NCBI GenBank assembly: GCA_900319645.1
Contig: ONPG01000001.1
Coordinates: forward strand, 1-64,000
Length of the DNA: 64,000 bases
Direction of reading: 5' to 3'
Origin: an uncultured Bacteroidales bacterium
Lineage (GTDB): Bacteria > Bacteroidota > Bacteroidia > Bacteroidales > Paludibacteraceae
The position numbers and the translations under genes were made by a program. Under the pieces are notes generated by a model. It was given only the letters and a program-made list of their open reading frames with translations, made no database searches and had not been told where the DNA came from. Of this stretch, positions 33,058 through 41,410 are shown piece after piece; position 1 is the first letter of the stretch; every line of letters begins with the position of its first letter.

Positions 33058-36000
33058 TTACGAATTGTTTTCGCTGGTAATTACGCCGAAATTGAGGATG
33101 CCGTCCTGGCGTTTTTGTTGGAGCCAGCGGTAGAAATGCGGCGTGATGTGTACGCTGAACTTACGGCTGGTGAGGGCTACCTGGTGACGGTTGATGGGGT
33201 TGGTCACCTGCAGATGTACGCGTCCGTTGCCGGGATTGCGTTCGATCTGTTCGCTCAGCTCTTCCACCAGTTCGTTGGTCACTTGGGAGATAGGCAGGTT
33301 GATGCGGATTCCTCCGGTCTGTTTGTCCTGCACATCTTTGAGCAGTTCGACGTTCTGAACCATAAACTCGTATTCCGCTTCTTCCTCTTTGGCTTCTTTG
33401 AACCACCGGCTTCCGGCGTTACGTTGCTGGATGATGCCCGTGACGAGGACATAGATGTTTTTCTGCATCAGCGGGGCAAACTGTCGGTAGGTGTTGCCGA
33501 ACATGACGAGTTGGTAACTGCCTGTGTAGTCCTCGATGGTATATCGTCCGTAGGGGTTGCCTTTCTGGCTGACAAGCTGGTCGGCGTCGGTAATGATACC
33601 TCCAATGCGGCAGGGCTGGTTAGCGTGAGTATGAATGAACTCGGACGGCAGTTGCGGTCTTTTCTCTGTCTCCTGCGGTTGGGTAGCAGCAGGTTTCTGA
33701 GGTGTGGCAACGGTTGGCACTTCGTCGGTATTTTCCTCTTCGCCGTAGTCGAGTGTCTCTTCTTGTGCCGGTTCTTCCTGTGTAGGTCCGCTGATAGCCA
33801 GTTCTTCTTTCATCTGCTGTTCTGCTACCAGACGTGCGTCCGGGCGTCGCCAACTGTCGAATTTGGTCAGTTCCTGTGCGGAGATGTTACAAAGCTCTTT
33901 GACCTCGTATTCATATTCGTCCAGCGGGTGTGCGGAGAGATAGATACCGATGAGGTCTTTCTCTTTGTTGAGCCGTTCGATGGTGTTCCATCGTGCTACG
34001 TTCGGCAGGTCGGGATGTTTGATTTCGATAGCCGTGTCGAGGTCTCCGAAGAGCGAGTTCTGGCTTTGCTCTTTGTCCTGCTGGTAGCGGTTGCCGTATT
34101 GCATGAGGCGTTCGAGTACGGTTTCGCCGGTGTCGTACGTACCGAGCAGTTGCTCGCGATAAACGTCGTCGAAGCACTCGAAAGCACCTGCTTGTGCGAG
34201 GTTCTCGATGGTCTTGCGGTTGCAGGACTGGAGGTTGACGCGCTCGAGGAAATCGAACAAGTCTTTGTATTTGCCGTTTTTCTCACGCTCGTGGATGATG
34301 GCTTCTGCAGCTCCTTCGCCCACACCTTTGATGCCGCCCAGACCGAAGCGGATGTCGCCGTGGCTGTTGACGGTAAAACTGAGTTCGGATTCGTTGACGT
34401 CTGGCTCCAAGACATTGATCTTCAACACCCTGCACTCGTCCATCAGTTTGGTTACCTCCTTGATATCGTCCTTGTGGACGGTCAGGTTTGCCGCCATGAA
34501 CTCGGCAGGGTAGTGTGCCTTGAGGTAACCTGTCTGGTACGCTACCCACGAGTAGCATGCCGCGTGCGATTTGTTGAAAGCATACGAGGCGAATTTCTCC
34601 CAGTCTGCCCAAATCTTGTTGAGAATCTTCTCGTCGTGACCATTCGCTTTTCCGCCGTCCATGAACTTACCTTTCAGTTCCTGCAGAACCGCCATCTGTT
34701 TCTTACCCATCGCCTTACGGAGTTTGTCGCTCTCGCCGCGTGTGAAGTTCGCCAACAGACGGCTGAGCAGCATGACTTGCTCCTGATAGACGGTCACGCC
34801 GTAAGTGTCCTTGAGGTATTTCTCCATGACAGGGATGTCGTAGGTCACCGGTTCTGTTCCCTGCTTGCGGCGGATGAACTGCGGGATGTAGTCCATCGGT
34901 CCCGGACGATAGAGGGCGTTCATGGCGATGAGGTCGCCGATGACGGTCGGCTTGAGTTCACGCAGGTATTTCTGCATACCTCCGGACTCGAACTGGAAGA
35001 CGGCTACTGTTCTGCCGGCCTGGAAAAGCTTGTAGGTCAGTTCGTCGTCAATAGGTATATGGTCGATGTCGATATCTATGTTACGGGCTTTTTTGATGTT
35101 ACGCAGGCACTCCTTGATAATCGTCAGGGTGATGAGCCCGAGGAAGTCCATCTTGATCAGGCCGACAGACTCCACTACGTGTCCGTCGTATTCGGTCACG
35201 AGCACACGTTTCTTGGTGGCTTTGTCCTCTACGGACGACAGAGGCGCAAAATTGGTCAGGTCGTCGGCTCCGATGATGACACCGCAGGCATGTACGCCCA
35301 CCTGGCGTACCGTTCCCTCGAGTTGTGCGGCATAGCGAAGCATCGAGCGGATATTGGAATCTGGCCCTTCGTATTCCTCCTTGAGCTGTTCGATGTATTT
35401 ATAGCAGTTCTTGAGCGTCACTTTGGGCGATTTGCCTTTGTCGTCTTTGATGTTGCCCGGGAACTCTCGGTCGGGGATAAAGGATTTCAGTTCGTTCACT
35501 TTGTTGAGCGGCACTTGCTGCACGCGTCCCACATCCGCGAGGGCGGATTTGGTAGCCATCTTGCCGTACGTGACGATATGCGCCACATGTGTCTCGCCGT
35601 ATTTGCGGCTGACCCAGTCGAGCACTTTTCCTCGTCCGCAATCCTCGAAGTCGGTATCGATATCGGGCAGGGAGATACGGTCGGGGTTGAGGAAACGCTC
35701 AAACAGGAGGTCGTATTTCAACGGGTCGAGGTCGGTTATATGCAGACAGTAAGCCACCACGCTTCCAGCCGCTGATCCACGTCCGGGACCGACGCTCACG
35801 TCCAGCTCCTCGCGGGCCGCACGAATGAAGTCCATCACAATAAGGAAGTAACCCGGGAAACCCATCGTCTTCATGATATGCAACTCAAAGCGGATTCGCT
35901 CTTCCTGCTCTTCGGTCAGGGTCTCGCCATAACGCTCGTGCGCGCCTTTGTAGGTAAGGTATTTGAGGTAATCCGCCTCGAACTTGATACGGTACAAACG

Positions 36001-37140
36001 GTCGTATCCGCCGAGTTTCTTGATTTTCTTCTCTGCATCTTTCTCGCTCATGACGACGTTGCCGTTCTCGTCGCGGGTGAACTCGTCGAAGAGCTCCTGC
36101 TCCGTGAATTTCTGCCTCCACTCGGCTTCTGTTCCGAAGCTCTCGGGTATATCAAAGAGCGGCATGATCGGGTCGTGGTCGATGTCGTAGATCTCCACTT
36201 TGTTGACGATGTCCTGGGTGTTGGCAAGGGCTTCGGGGACGTCCTGGAAGATTTCGAACATCTCCTCGGGTGTCTTGAGCCACTCCTGCTTGGTGTAGTG
36301 CATTCGGTCCACGTCGTTCACGAAATGGTTCGTACTGAGGCAGATCAATCGGTCGTGTGCCTCGGCGTCCTCTTCGTTGACGAAGTGGGAATCGTTTGTG
36401 CAGATGATCTTGACGTTGTATTTGTGCGCCAAGTCGATGAGTACCGGGTTGACTTGTTTCTGGCGTTGGTAGGTCTCCTGGTCGCCTCCGGGACGCTGTG
36501 TCTCGTGGCGTTGGAGCTCGATGTAGTAGTCCTCGCCAAAGAGGTTCTTGAACCATTTCACCGTCTCTTCCGCCTCGTTGAAATCGCCGTTTTTGGCAAT
36601 ACCTTCCATCACTTTCTGCGGCAACTCACCGCCGAGGCATGCCGAGGAGCAGATGATGCCCTCGTGGTATTTCTCCAGCAGTTCTTTGTCGATACGCGGA
36701 GTGTGGTAGTAAGCGTCCGCCATGAATCCGGCCGACACGATGCGGCAGAGATTGTGATAGCCCACCATGTTCTTCGCCAGGAGGATCAAGTGCCATCCTG
36801 AGCGGTCGATGGTATAGGTCCTTCCTTCACCGTTCACGGCTTTGTCGTCGGTCTTGCTGAAGCGGCCGCGTCGTGCGCAATAGACCTCGCAGCCCACGAT
36901 AGGCTTGAACGGGAGCGGTTCGGTTCCCGATTTGTCACTTTCCTCCCAGGCTTCTTTGCGTTTTTTGTTGATTTTCTTGCAATAATCCAGCAGTTCTTTG
37001 ATGCCGTACATATTGCCATGGTCGGTGAGCGCCACGGCGTTCATGCCCGAGGCGATACATTTATCCACTATCTCTTCCACTTTGGACATTCCGTCGAGCA
37101 GGGAGTAGTGCGAGTGCACATGCAAATGCGTAAATTCCAT
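33058..37140 (-). CDS. dnaE: DNA polymerase III alpha subunit
   Basis: The ATG at 37140 gives 1360 residues. The PHP domain opens with THLHVHSHYSLLDGM and ALTDHGNMYG. The polymerase active site shows GPGRGSAAGS and PDIDTDFED (catalytic aspartates). Near residue 770 are RPGPMDYIPQFIRRKQG and TYGVTVYQEQVM. Past the HhH region an OB fold (about 1230-1280) follows an acidic, Pro/Glu/Thr-rich insert near 1160-1205. It is the main replicative polymerase. The seven codons before 37140 overlap the promoter and are rejected. A long open frame on the opposite strand is only its shadow. Confidence 0.97.
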   Translation of the reverse strand: MEFTHLHVHSHYSLLDGMSKVEEIVDKCIASGMNAVALTDHGNMYGIKELLDYCKKINKKRKEAWEESDKSGTEPLPFKPIVGCEVYCARRGRFSKTDDKAVNGEGRTYTIDRSGWHLILLAKNMVGYHNLCRIVSAGFMADAYYHTPRIDKELLEKYHEGIICSSACLGGELPQKVMEGIAKNGDFNEAEETVKWFKNLFGEDYYIELQRHETQRPGGDQETYQRQKQVNPVLIDLAHKYNVKIICTNDSHFVNEEDAEAHDRLICLSTNHFVNDVDRMHYTKQEWLKTPEEMFEIFQDVPEALANTQDIVNKVEIYDIDHDPIMPLFDIPESFGTEAEWRQKFTEQELFDEFTRDENGNVVMSEKDAEKKIKKLGGYDRLYRIKFEADYLKYLTYKGAHERYGETLTEEQEERIRFELHIMKTMGFPGYFLIVMDFIRAAREELDVSVGPGRGSAAGSVVAYCLHITDLDPLKYDLLFERFLNPDRISLPDIDTDFEDCGRGKVLDWVSRKYGETHVAHIVTYGKMATKSALADVGRVQQVPLNKVNELKSFIPDREFPGNIKDDKGKSPKVTLKNCYKYIEQLKEEYEGPDSNIRSMLRYAAQLEGTVRQVGVHACGVIIGADDLTNFAPLSSVEDKATKKRVLVTEYDGHVVESVGLIKMDFLGLITLTIIKECLRNIKKARNIDIDIDHIPIDDELTYKLFQAGRTVAVFQFESGGMQKYLRELKPTVIGDLIAMNALYRPGPMDYIPQFIRRKQGTEPVTYDIPVMEKYLKDTYGVTVYQEQVMLLSRLLANFTRGESDKLRKAMGKKQMAVLQELKGKFMDGGKANGHDEKILNKIWADWEKFASYAFNKSHAACYSWVAYQTGYLKAHYPAEFMAANLTVHKDDIKEVTKLMDECRVLKINVLEPDVNESELSFTVNSHGDIRFGLGGIKGVGEGAAEAIIHEREKNGKYKDLFDFLERVNLQSCNRKTIENLAQAGAFECFDDVYREQLLGTYDTGETVLERLMQYGNRYQQDKEQSQNSLFGDLDTAIEIKHPDLPNVARWNTIERLNKEKDLIGIYLSAHPLDEYEYEVKELCNISAQELTKFDSWRRPDARLVAEQQMKEELAISGPTQEEPAQEETLDYGEEENTDEVPTVATPQKPAATQPQETEKRPQLPSEFIHTHANQPCRIGGIITDADQLVSQKGNPYGRYTIEDYTGSYQLVMFGNTYRQFAPLMQKNIYVLVTGIIQQRNAGSRWFKEAKEEEAEYEFMVQNVELLKDVQDKQTGGIRINLPISQVTNELVEELSEQIERNPGNGRVHLQVTNPINRHQVALTSRKFSVHITPHFYRWLQQKRQDGILNFGVITSENNS

Positions 37141-37158
37141 TGTAACCAAATTTGGGTA

Positions 37159-37190
37159 CAAAGTTACAACTTTTTTTTGACATGTGCAAG
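37159..37190 (-). promoter_or_regulatory. Promoter for dnaE
   Basis: On the minus strand, CTTG (37190-37187), 20 bases, then TAACTTTG (37166-37159). The leader is about a dozen bases. Confidence 0.8.
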
Positions 37191-37560
37191 AGGGTGGGCG
37201 ATTTTTTTTGTGCGAAGAAGGATGAGCGGCGAGTCAGATTCGGTATAAAAAGAAGAAAGGACGCAGGGCTGACGTCCTGCGCACTCGACAAAAAATGGCC
37301 AAAACTATTGTTTTAGGGGTGTATTCGAGGTTTTAGGGATGGTTTTCGGGTCGTTTCTCTCCCGTTTCTCTCCCCTTTCTCTTCCGATAATCACCCATGA
37401 ATCACCCATGAATCACCCATGTATCACCCATGAATCACCCATAGTCAGCAAAAAACTGACTGCTACTTCACGGGCTTAAAAATGGGCACTTGGCGTGGTA
37501 GGAGGATTCTTTTGAGAAACGGGATAAAATCGCGCATTTCTCAAAAAAAATGCCCGTTTA
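37191..37560. other. 370-bp stretch without a gene
   Basis: No credible reading frame is seen. It holds short inverted words (aggacg...cgtcct and cgcagg...cctgcg at 37258-37280), runs of tttctctcc, and the 11-bp tandem repeat listed separately. It separates the divergent dnaE and glycosyltransferase genes. Confidence 0.6.
37389..37443 (+). repeat. Five-copy 11-bp tandem repeat
   Basis: Five contiguous 11-bp units (aatcacccatg, with two single changes). The word atcacccat also occurs in a low-complexity patch inside the GSCFA gene (48771-48779). Confidence 0.95.
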
Positions 37561-37592
37561 CTTGCATATGTGCAATTTTTGTTGTATCTTTG
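37561..37592 (+). promoter_or_regulatory. Promoter for the glycosyltransferase operon
   Basis: CTTG (37561-37564), 20 bases, then TATCTTTG (37585-37592). The -33 box reads CTTGCATATGTG. Confidence 0.8.
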
Positions 37593-37599
37593 CACGCTA

Positions 37600-37676
37600 A
37601 ATCGTAAATCGACAAATAGAAAATCGCAAATTGAGAAATAGAAAATCGTAAATCGAGAATCGACAAACCGTAAATA
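37600..37676 (+). repeat. Leader repeat before the glycosyltransferase gene
   Basis: Imperfect repeats of aaatcgtaaatcgac and aaatagaaaatcg with a spacing near 15 bp fill the whole untranslated leader between the promoter and the ATG at 37679. Confidence 0.8.
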
Positions 37677-37678
37677 AT

Positions 37679-38647
37679 ATGGACATTTCAATCATAGTGC
37701 CTCTTTTTAACGAGGCGGAATCGCTACCACATCTGTACGAATGGATCGCACGGGTGATGAAGGAAAACAAGTTCAGCTACGAGGTTATTTTCGTCAACGA
37801 CGGAAGTACCGATAACTCGTGGGAAGTCATAGAGAAGTTGAAAACTGAAAGTTTAGAACTGAAAGGTGAGGGCGAGATTCATGGTATCTGCTTCCGCAGA
37901 AACTACGGCAAGTCGGCGGCGTTGCAGATGGGATTCCAGGCTGCTAAAGGCGACGTGGTAATCACTATGGACGCTGACCTGCAGGACAGCCCGGACGAGA
38001 TACCCGAACTGTACAAGATGATTACCGTAGATGGCTTCGACCTCGTGAGCGGATGGAAACAGAAACGCTATGACAACAAACTGACGAAGAACCTGCCGTC
38101 CAAACTGTTCAACGCTACGGCACGCCGCGTGACGGGTATTCATCTGCACGACATGAACTGCGGTCTGAAAGCTTATCGCAAAGACGTGGTGAAGAATATC
38201 GAGGTGTTCAGCGAGATGCACCGGTATATTCCGTATCTGGCGAAAAACGCCGGTTTTACCAAGATAGGCGAGAAAGTCGTTCAACACCGCAAACGCGAGT
38301 TCGGAACCAGCAAATTCGGCATGAGCCGGTTCGTGAACGGCTACCTCGACCTGCTGACCTTGTGGTTCCTGAACAAGTTCGGCAAACAGCCGATGCACTT
38401 CTTCGGTTTAGTGGGAAGTCTGATGTTTTTCATCGGTTTCATCGCAGTAATCGTGGTTGGCGGCATGAAATGGTACGCGCTGGCGCATGGCATCAAAGCG
38501 ATGTTAGTGGGCGTTAATCCGTATTTCCATATCGCCATACTGATGATGATCCTGGGCTGTATGCTGTTCCTCGCCGGATTCCTTGGCGAGCTCATCATCC
38601 GCAACAGCCCGAGCAGAAACGACTACCTTGTTAAAACAGAAATCTGA
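37679..38647 (+). CDS. Family 2 glycosyltransferase with two membrane helices (GtrB/DPM type)
   Basis: A 322-residue enzyme with a cytoplasmic GT-A domain (SIIVPLFNEAESLPHLYEWI, FVNDGSTDNSWEVI, MDADLQDSPDEIP with the metal-binding DxD) and two C-terminal helices (GLVGSLMFFIGFIAVIVVGG and ILMMILGCMLFLAGFLGELI). Relatives transfer a sugar from a nucleotide sugar to undecaprenyl or dolichyl phosphate. A patch at residues 54-64 (LKTESLELKGE) is encoded by a tgaaaac-type repeat (37837-37870). Confidence 0.9.
   Translation: MDISIIVPLFNEAESLPHLYEWIARVMKENKFSYEVIFVNDGSTDNSWEVIEKLKTESLELKGEGEIHGICFRRNYGKSAALQMGFQAAKGDVVITMDADLQDSPDEIPELYKMITVDGFDLVSGWKQKRYDNKLTKNLPSKLFNATARRVTGIHLHDMNCGLKAYRKDVVKNIEVFSEMHRYIPYLAKNAGFTKIGEKVVQHRKREFGTSKFGMSRFVNGYLDLLTLWFLNKFGKQPMHFFGLVGSLMFFIGFIAVIVVGGMKWYALAHGIKAMLVGVNPYFHIAILMMILGCMLFLAGFLGELIIRNSPSRNDYLVKTEI
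37837..37870 (+). repeat. tgaaaac-type repeat inside the glycosyltransferase gene
   Basis: The first 14 bases, gttgaaaactgaaa, are identical to bases 39881-39894 in the intergenic spacer after the next gene. Confidence 0.75.
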
Positions 38648-38660
38648 AAACTGAAAACTG

Positions 38661-39878
38661 ATGGCGCAAAACCTCGACGAACAAGTCAATACTATTGAAC
38701 GTGCGTTAGGCGAACGGATGATCCGCCACGCGCTGATTATTCTGCGCAGCTGGCTCATAGAGTTAGGTGAGGATAACCCGTACGAAGCACGTTACACGGA
38801 GATAAGCGACCAGTACAGAACGCTCTTTGAGGACTTCCTGACAAGCGAAGATCCGGAACGCGAGGCGCAACTCGACCGGCTGACAGGCGAGACCTACAAA
38901 CTGGTGGATGCCGTCTATGCCACCCTCCGGGTACGCAAAGGCTTATCGCCGGATATACACGGTTTCAACGGACAAAATCCGCAATCAGTCATGCACTACT
39001 GGTCGGAGTGCGTGCAGTTCAAGGACTCGGATTTCGCGTGGCTGCGGGAAGTGCTCAACGATCCGGACCGTTCGGCGATCGCGCTCATGGCGGTCTCGGC
39101 GGTCAGCAAGAACCTCAGAGAGAACTTCTCCGAACCGATGATGCTGGCGCTGATAGATGCTATCAACAGCGACAGCCATGTCGTAGCCGAACAAGCTCTG
39201 GCGAATGTGATGCTGCTACTGGCACATTACGACGTGCGAATCGATTTCTTCCCGGACATACAGAACGCTTTTGCCGAAGCCATCGGTGATGGAGACAGCG
39301 CTTTTGAGGTGCTTTGCGCCATGATACGGAGTACCAAAGTGAGTCTGAGGGATATGTTGGCGCGCAAAGAGATCTCGTACGACGAACTGCCGCAGGAGTT
39401 GCGCGATCTGCTGTCTATGACAGGTTCGGAGAACGACGTCAGCGGCATCGCTTCGTGGGTGCCCAATTCCGAACAGGAATATATGTCGGGCATCATACAG
39501 ATCCTGCCGGACACATGGCTCTATTCGCTGCTCGTCGGCGATGACGCGCAAAGGTTGCGAACGATCAAACTGATGTACCTGAGTATCGGCAAAATGGATT
39601 TGGTGTGGGATAATATCAGCCTGGCGGAGAGTTTCCTTGTGCAGCAGATGCGCGCCAACAAAGCCACCGCATTGGACTACATCAACTACGGTCACTGTTT
39701 CCTGCTCAGAGGTGACCGAATGATGGCGTACGAGAACTACCGCACGGCACGTGAGATGTGCAAAGGAGCCAAGGAATTCTTCGCGCTCTTCCGTCCAGAC
39801 CGACGTCAGTTAGTGGATCGCGGCGTACCTGTCGAACAAGTCTATCTGATTGAAGACCAACTACTGTCTGTGAATTGA
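38661..39878 (+). CDS. Uncharacterised alpha-helical protein
   Basis: A 405-residue protein that I do not recognise. It has no signal peptide or membrane helix. It looks almost wholly helical, with repeat-like helices (WLREVLNDPDRSAIALMAVS, DAINSDSHVVAEQALANVML) that recall HEAT or TPR solenoids; the last third (ALDYINYGHCFLLRGDRMMA) is TPR-like. It is probably a cytosolic scaffold protein of Bacteroidales. It follows the glycosyltransferase gene after a 13-base spacer of the ctgaaaa repeat type and is likely in the same operon. Confidence 0.75.
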   Translation: MAQNLDEQVNTIERALGERMIRHALIILRSWLIELGEDNPYEARYTEISDQYRTLFEDFLTSEDPEREAQLDRLTGETYKLVDAVYATLRVRKGLSPDIHGFNGQNPQSVMHYWSECVQFKDSDFAWLREVLNDPDRSAIALMAVSAVSKNLRENFSEPMMLALIDAINSDSHVVAEQALANVMLLLAHYDVRIDFFPDIQNAFAEAIGDGDSAFEVLCAMIRSTKVSLRDMLARKEISYDELPQELRDLLSMTGSENDVSGIASWVPNSEQEYMSGIIQILPDTWLYSLLVGDDAQRLRTIKLMYLSIGKMDLVWDNISLAESFLVQQMRANKATALDYINYGHCFLLRGDRMMAYENYRTAREMCKGAKEFFALFRPDRRQLVDRGVPVEQVYLIEDQLLSVN

Positions 39879-39902
39879 AAGTTGAAAACTGAAAACTGAA
39901 AG
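39872..39902 (+). repeat. ctgaaaa repeat after the helical-protein gene
   Basis: Copies of tgaaaac and ttgaaag occupy the gap between convergent genes and read in the direction of the upstream gene. Confidence 0.8.
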
Positions 39903-39906
39903 GGCG

Positions 39907-41307
39907 CTAAAACGCTACTCCTAAACCTGCGTCGATGAACTCGGCGCGAACGCCATGTGTCTTCAGACCCAGTTGGACAAACAGATGGTCCAACACATGG
40001 TATTTCATCACAAACTGCATGTAACACCAGCCGTCCTGATAATTGCTGGCTTTGGAGAAATCGTAGCTGTAGAACACGCCACGGTTGAGCGGAGTGCCGG
40101 CTTGGTCAGCCGCTTTCGCCTCGGCGTACGGCTCCAGGTTCTTCACAGGGTCGAACACATAGAAACCCACGTGCAGACCTGCGGTCAGACGACCGATGAT
40201 GAACTCCGGCTGCACGCTGATACCCACGCGGAAACAGTTCTTGACGTTGCTTTCTTTGAGATACGTCTTGCCGAAATATGTCACGGGCGCATCCGGGTTA
40301 GCGGCGGCGTAATCCTTGCTCACGCAGCGGTAGTAGTCGTCGTAGAACGCATCCACACCGGCTCCGAGACGGAAGATACTCACAGGCACCCAATAGGCTG
40401 CGGCTTTCACGCTGGCTGCTCCGAAGAACTGCATCTTGGGATAGTTGTCGCGGTAGTAGTTCTGCTTGACCGCTCCCGTCGCACTAATCTCCACCGCCCA
40501 GGGTTTGTCCACGCCGTCGTAGAGTTTGCGAGGCACATCGGGTTTGGGTGTTTTATAGACACGGATGGTGTCTGCCAGATTAGTCGGATTACTCGGATTA
40601 CTCTGAATACTCCGATTACTCTGATTACTCTGAGGATGGTATCTCACTCCCAAAGCCGCCATCGCCATGTTGTAGCCGCCGTTCGGGTGCATGACACTAC
40701 CGTTACTTATGTGCCGCCAACCGCCGTTGAGCGTGATCTCCCAACCGTCTTTGATAGGAAAATCCATGTATAGTTCCAAAGCCAAATAGGCATTGAGGAT
40801 AGAGCCTATCGACCAGTTACTGAGCAACTTACCGCTCGCGTCACGGGCTACCTCATAGCGGTTGTACCCCTCGGGAAGCGTGTTGGCGTACGTCTTTGTG
40901 ACAGCCGCCAGACCCACAGTCGGACGGGCACCTATACGGAAATGTTTGCCGTTGTAGAAAGGCATGTTGATGTAGCCGTACGCCGCAATCGCCGAACCAA
41001 GCATCTTGTCGTTGCCGAGATTCAGATAACTGGCTCCCACGCCGATGGAAGCGTTGTTCCATTGCTGCAAACAATGCCAGCGGCCCGTGGGCAGAAACTC
41101 CACAGCGAACTCGCCACCTAACACAGGACGGTTGATCCACTGGTCAACCTTGTCGTCCTTGAGCATCATTCCGCCTGTTCCGCTCAAACGGTACGCCAAC
41201 TCGTAATGGGGCAGGGCAGACCACGCGAACGGAGAACAGCACAAAGAGAGGAGTCCCGCAAGGATCATCCTCCTGCCAAAACGGCCGTGTTTACCTTCAG
41301 TTTTCAC
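39907..41307 (-). CDS. Acyloxyacyl hydrolase / PagL-like lipid A deacylase
   Basis: A 466-residue outer-membrane barrel protein. It has a signal peptide in the first 35 residues (MILAGLLSLCCSPFAWSALP) and the PagL-type catalytic segment GGWRHISNGSVMHPNGGYN, with the His-Ser pair typical of 3-O-deacylases acting on lipid A. After that domain a repeat-coded patch QSNQSNRSIQSNPSNPTN (40580-40634) leads to a second, barrel-like half of unknown role. The family call rests on the HxSNG motif and is good; the enzyme activity is inferred. Confidence 0.85.
   Translation of the reverse strand: MKTEGKHGRFGRRMILAGLLSLCCSPFAWSALPHYELAYRLSGTGGMMLKDDKVDQWINRPVLGGEFAVEFLPTGRWHCLQQWNNASIGVGASYLNLGNDKMLGSAIAAYGYINMPFYNGKHFRIGARPTVGLAAVTKTYANTLPEGYNRYEVARDASGKLLSNWSIGSILNAYLALELYMDFPIKDGWEITLNGGWRHISNGSVMHPNGGYNMAMAALGVRYHPQSNQSNRSIQSNPSNPTNLADTIRVYKTPKPDVPRKLYDGVDKPWAVEISATGAVKQNYYRDNYPKMQFFGAASVKAAAYWVPVSIFRLGAGVDAFYDDYYRCVSKDYAAANPDAPVTYFGKTYLKESNVKNCFRVGISVQPEFIIGRLTAGLHVGFYVFDPVKNLEPYAEAKAADQAGTPLNRGVFYSYDFSKASNYQDGWCYMQFVMKYHVLDHLFVQLGLKTHGVRAEFIDAGLGVAF
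40580..40634 (-). repeat. 9-bp tandem repeat inside the PagL-like gene
   Basis: Six 9-bp units related to cagagtaat (coding strand) encode three-residue repeats such as QSN and PSN. It joins two domains and keeps the frame because the unit is a multiple of three. Confidence 0.92.
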
Positions 41308-41338
41308 TTTTCAGTTTTCATTTTTGAGATTTTCGGCG

Positions 41339-41370
41339 CAAAGGTACAAAAATATTTGCACATATGCAAA
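41339..41370 (-). promoter_or_regulatory. Promoter for the PagL-like gene
   Basis: On the minus strand, TTTG (41370-41367), 20 bases, then TACCTTTG (41346-41339). It overlaps the ffh promoter on the opposite strand; the near-palindrome tttgcacatatgcaaa (41355-41370) holds both -33 boxes. Confidence 0.85.
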
Positions 41371-41386
41371 AAAAATAGTAATTTTG
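41355..41386 (+). promoter_or_regulatory. Promoter for ffh
   Basis: TTTG (41355-41358), 20 bases, then TAATTTTG (41379-41386). The leader to the ATG at 41411 is about 20 bases. Confidence 0.85.
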
Positions 41387-41410
41387 CACCCGCAAATAAA
41401 AAATGAATGT

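Noticed and set aside
33115-35775. An 886-codon open frame on the strand opposite dnaE
   Set aside because: It mirrors a well-conserved dnaE gene, its translation shows no recognisable domain, and it has no promoter; codon bias of dnaE explains the open frame.
37389-37443. Possible CRISPR array
   Set aside because: The units are 11 bp and contiguous without spacers; the other tandem repeats are also contiguous, and no cas gene is present.
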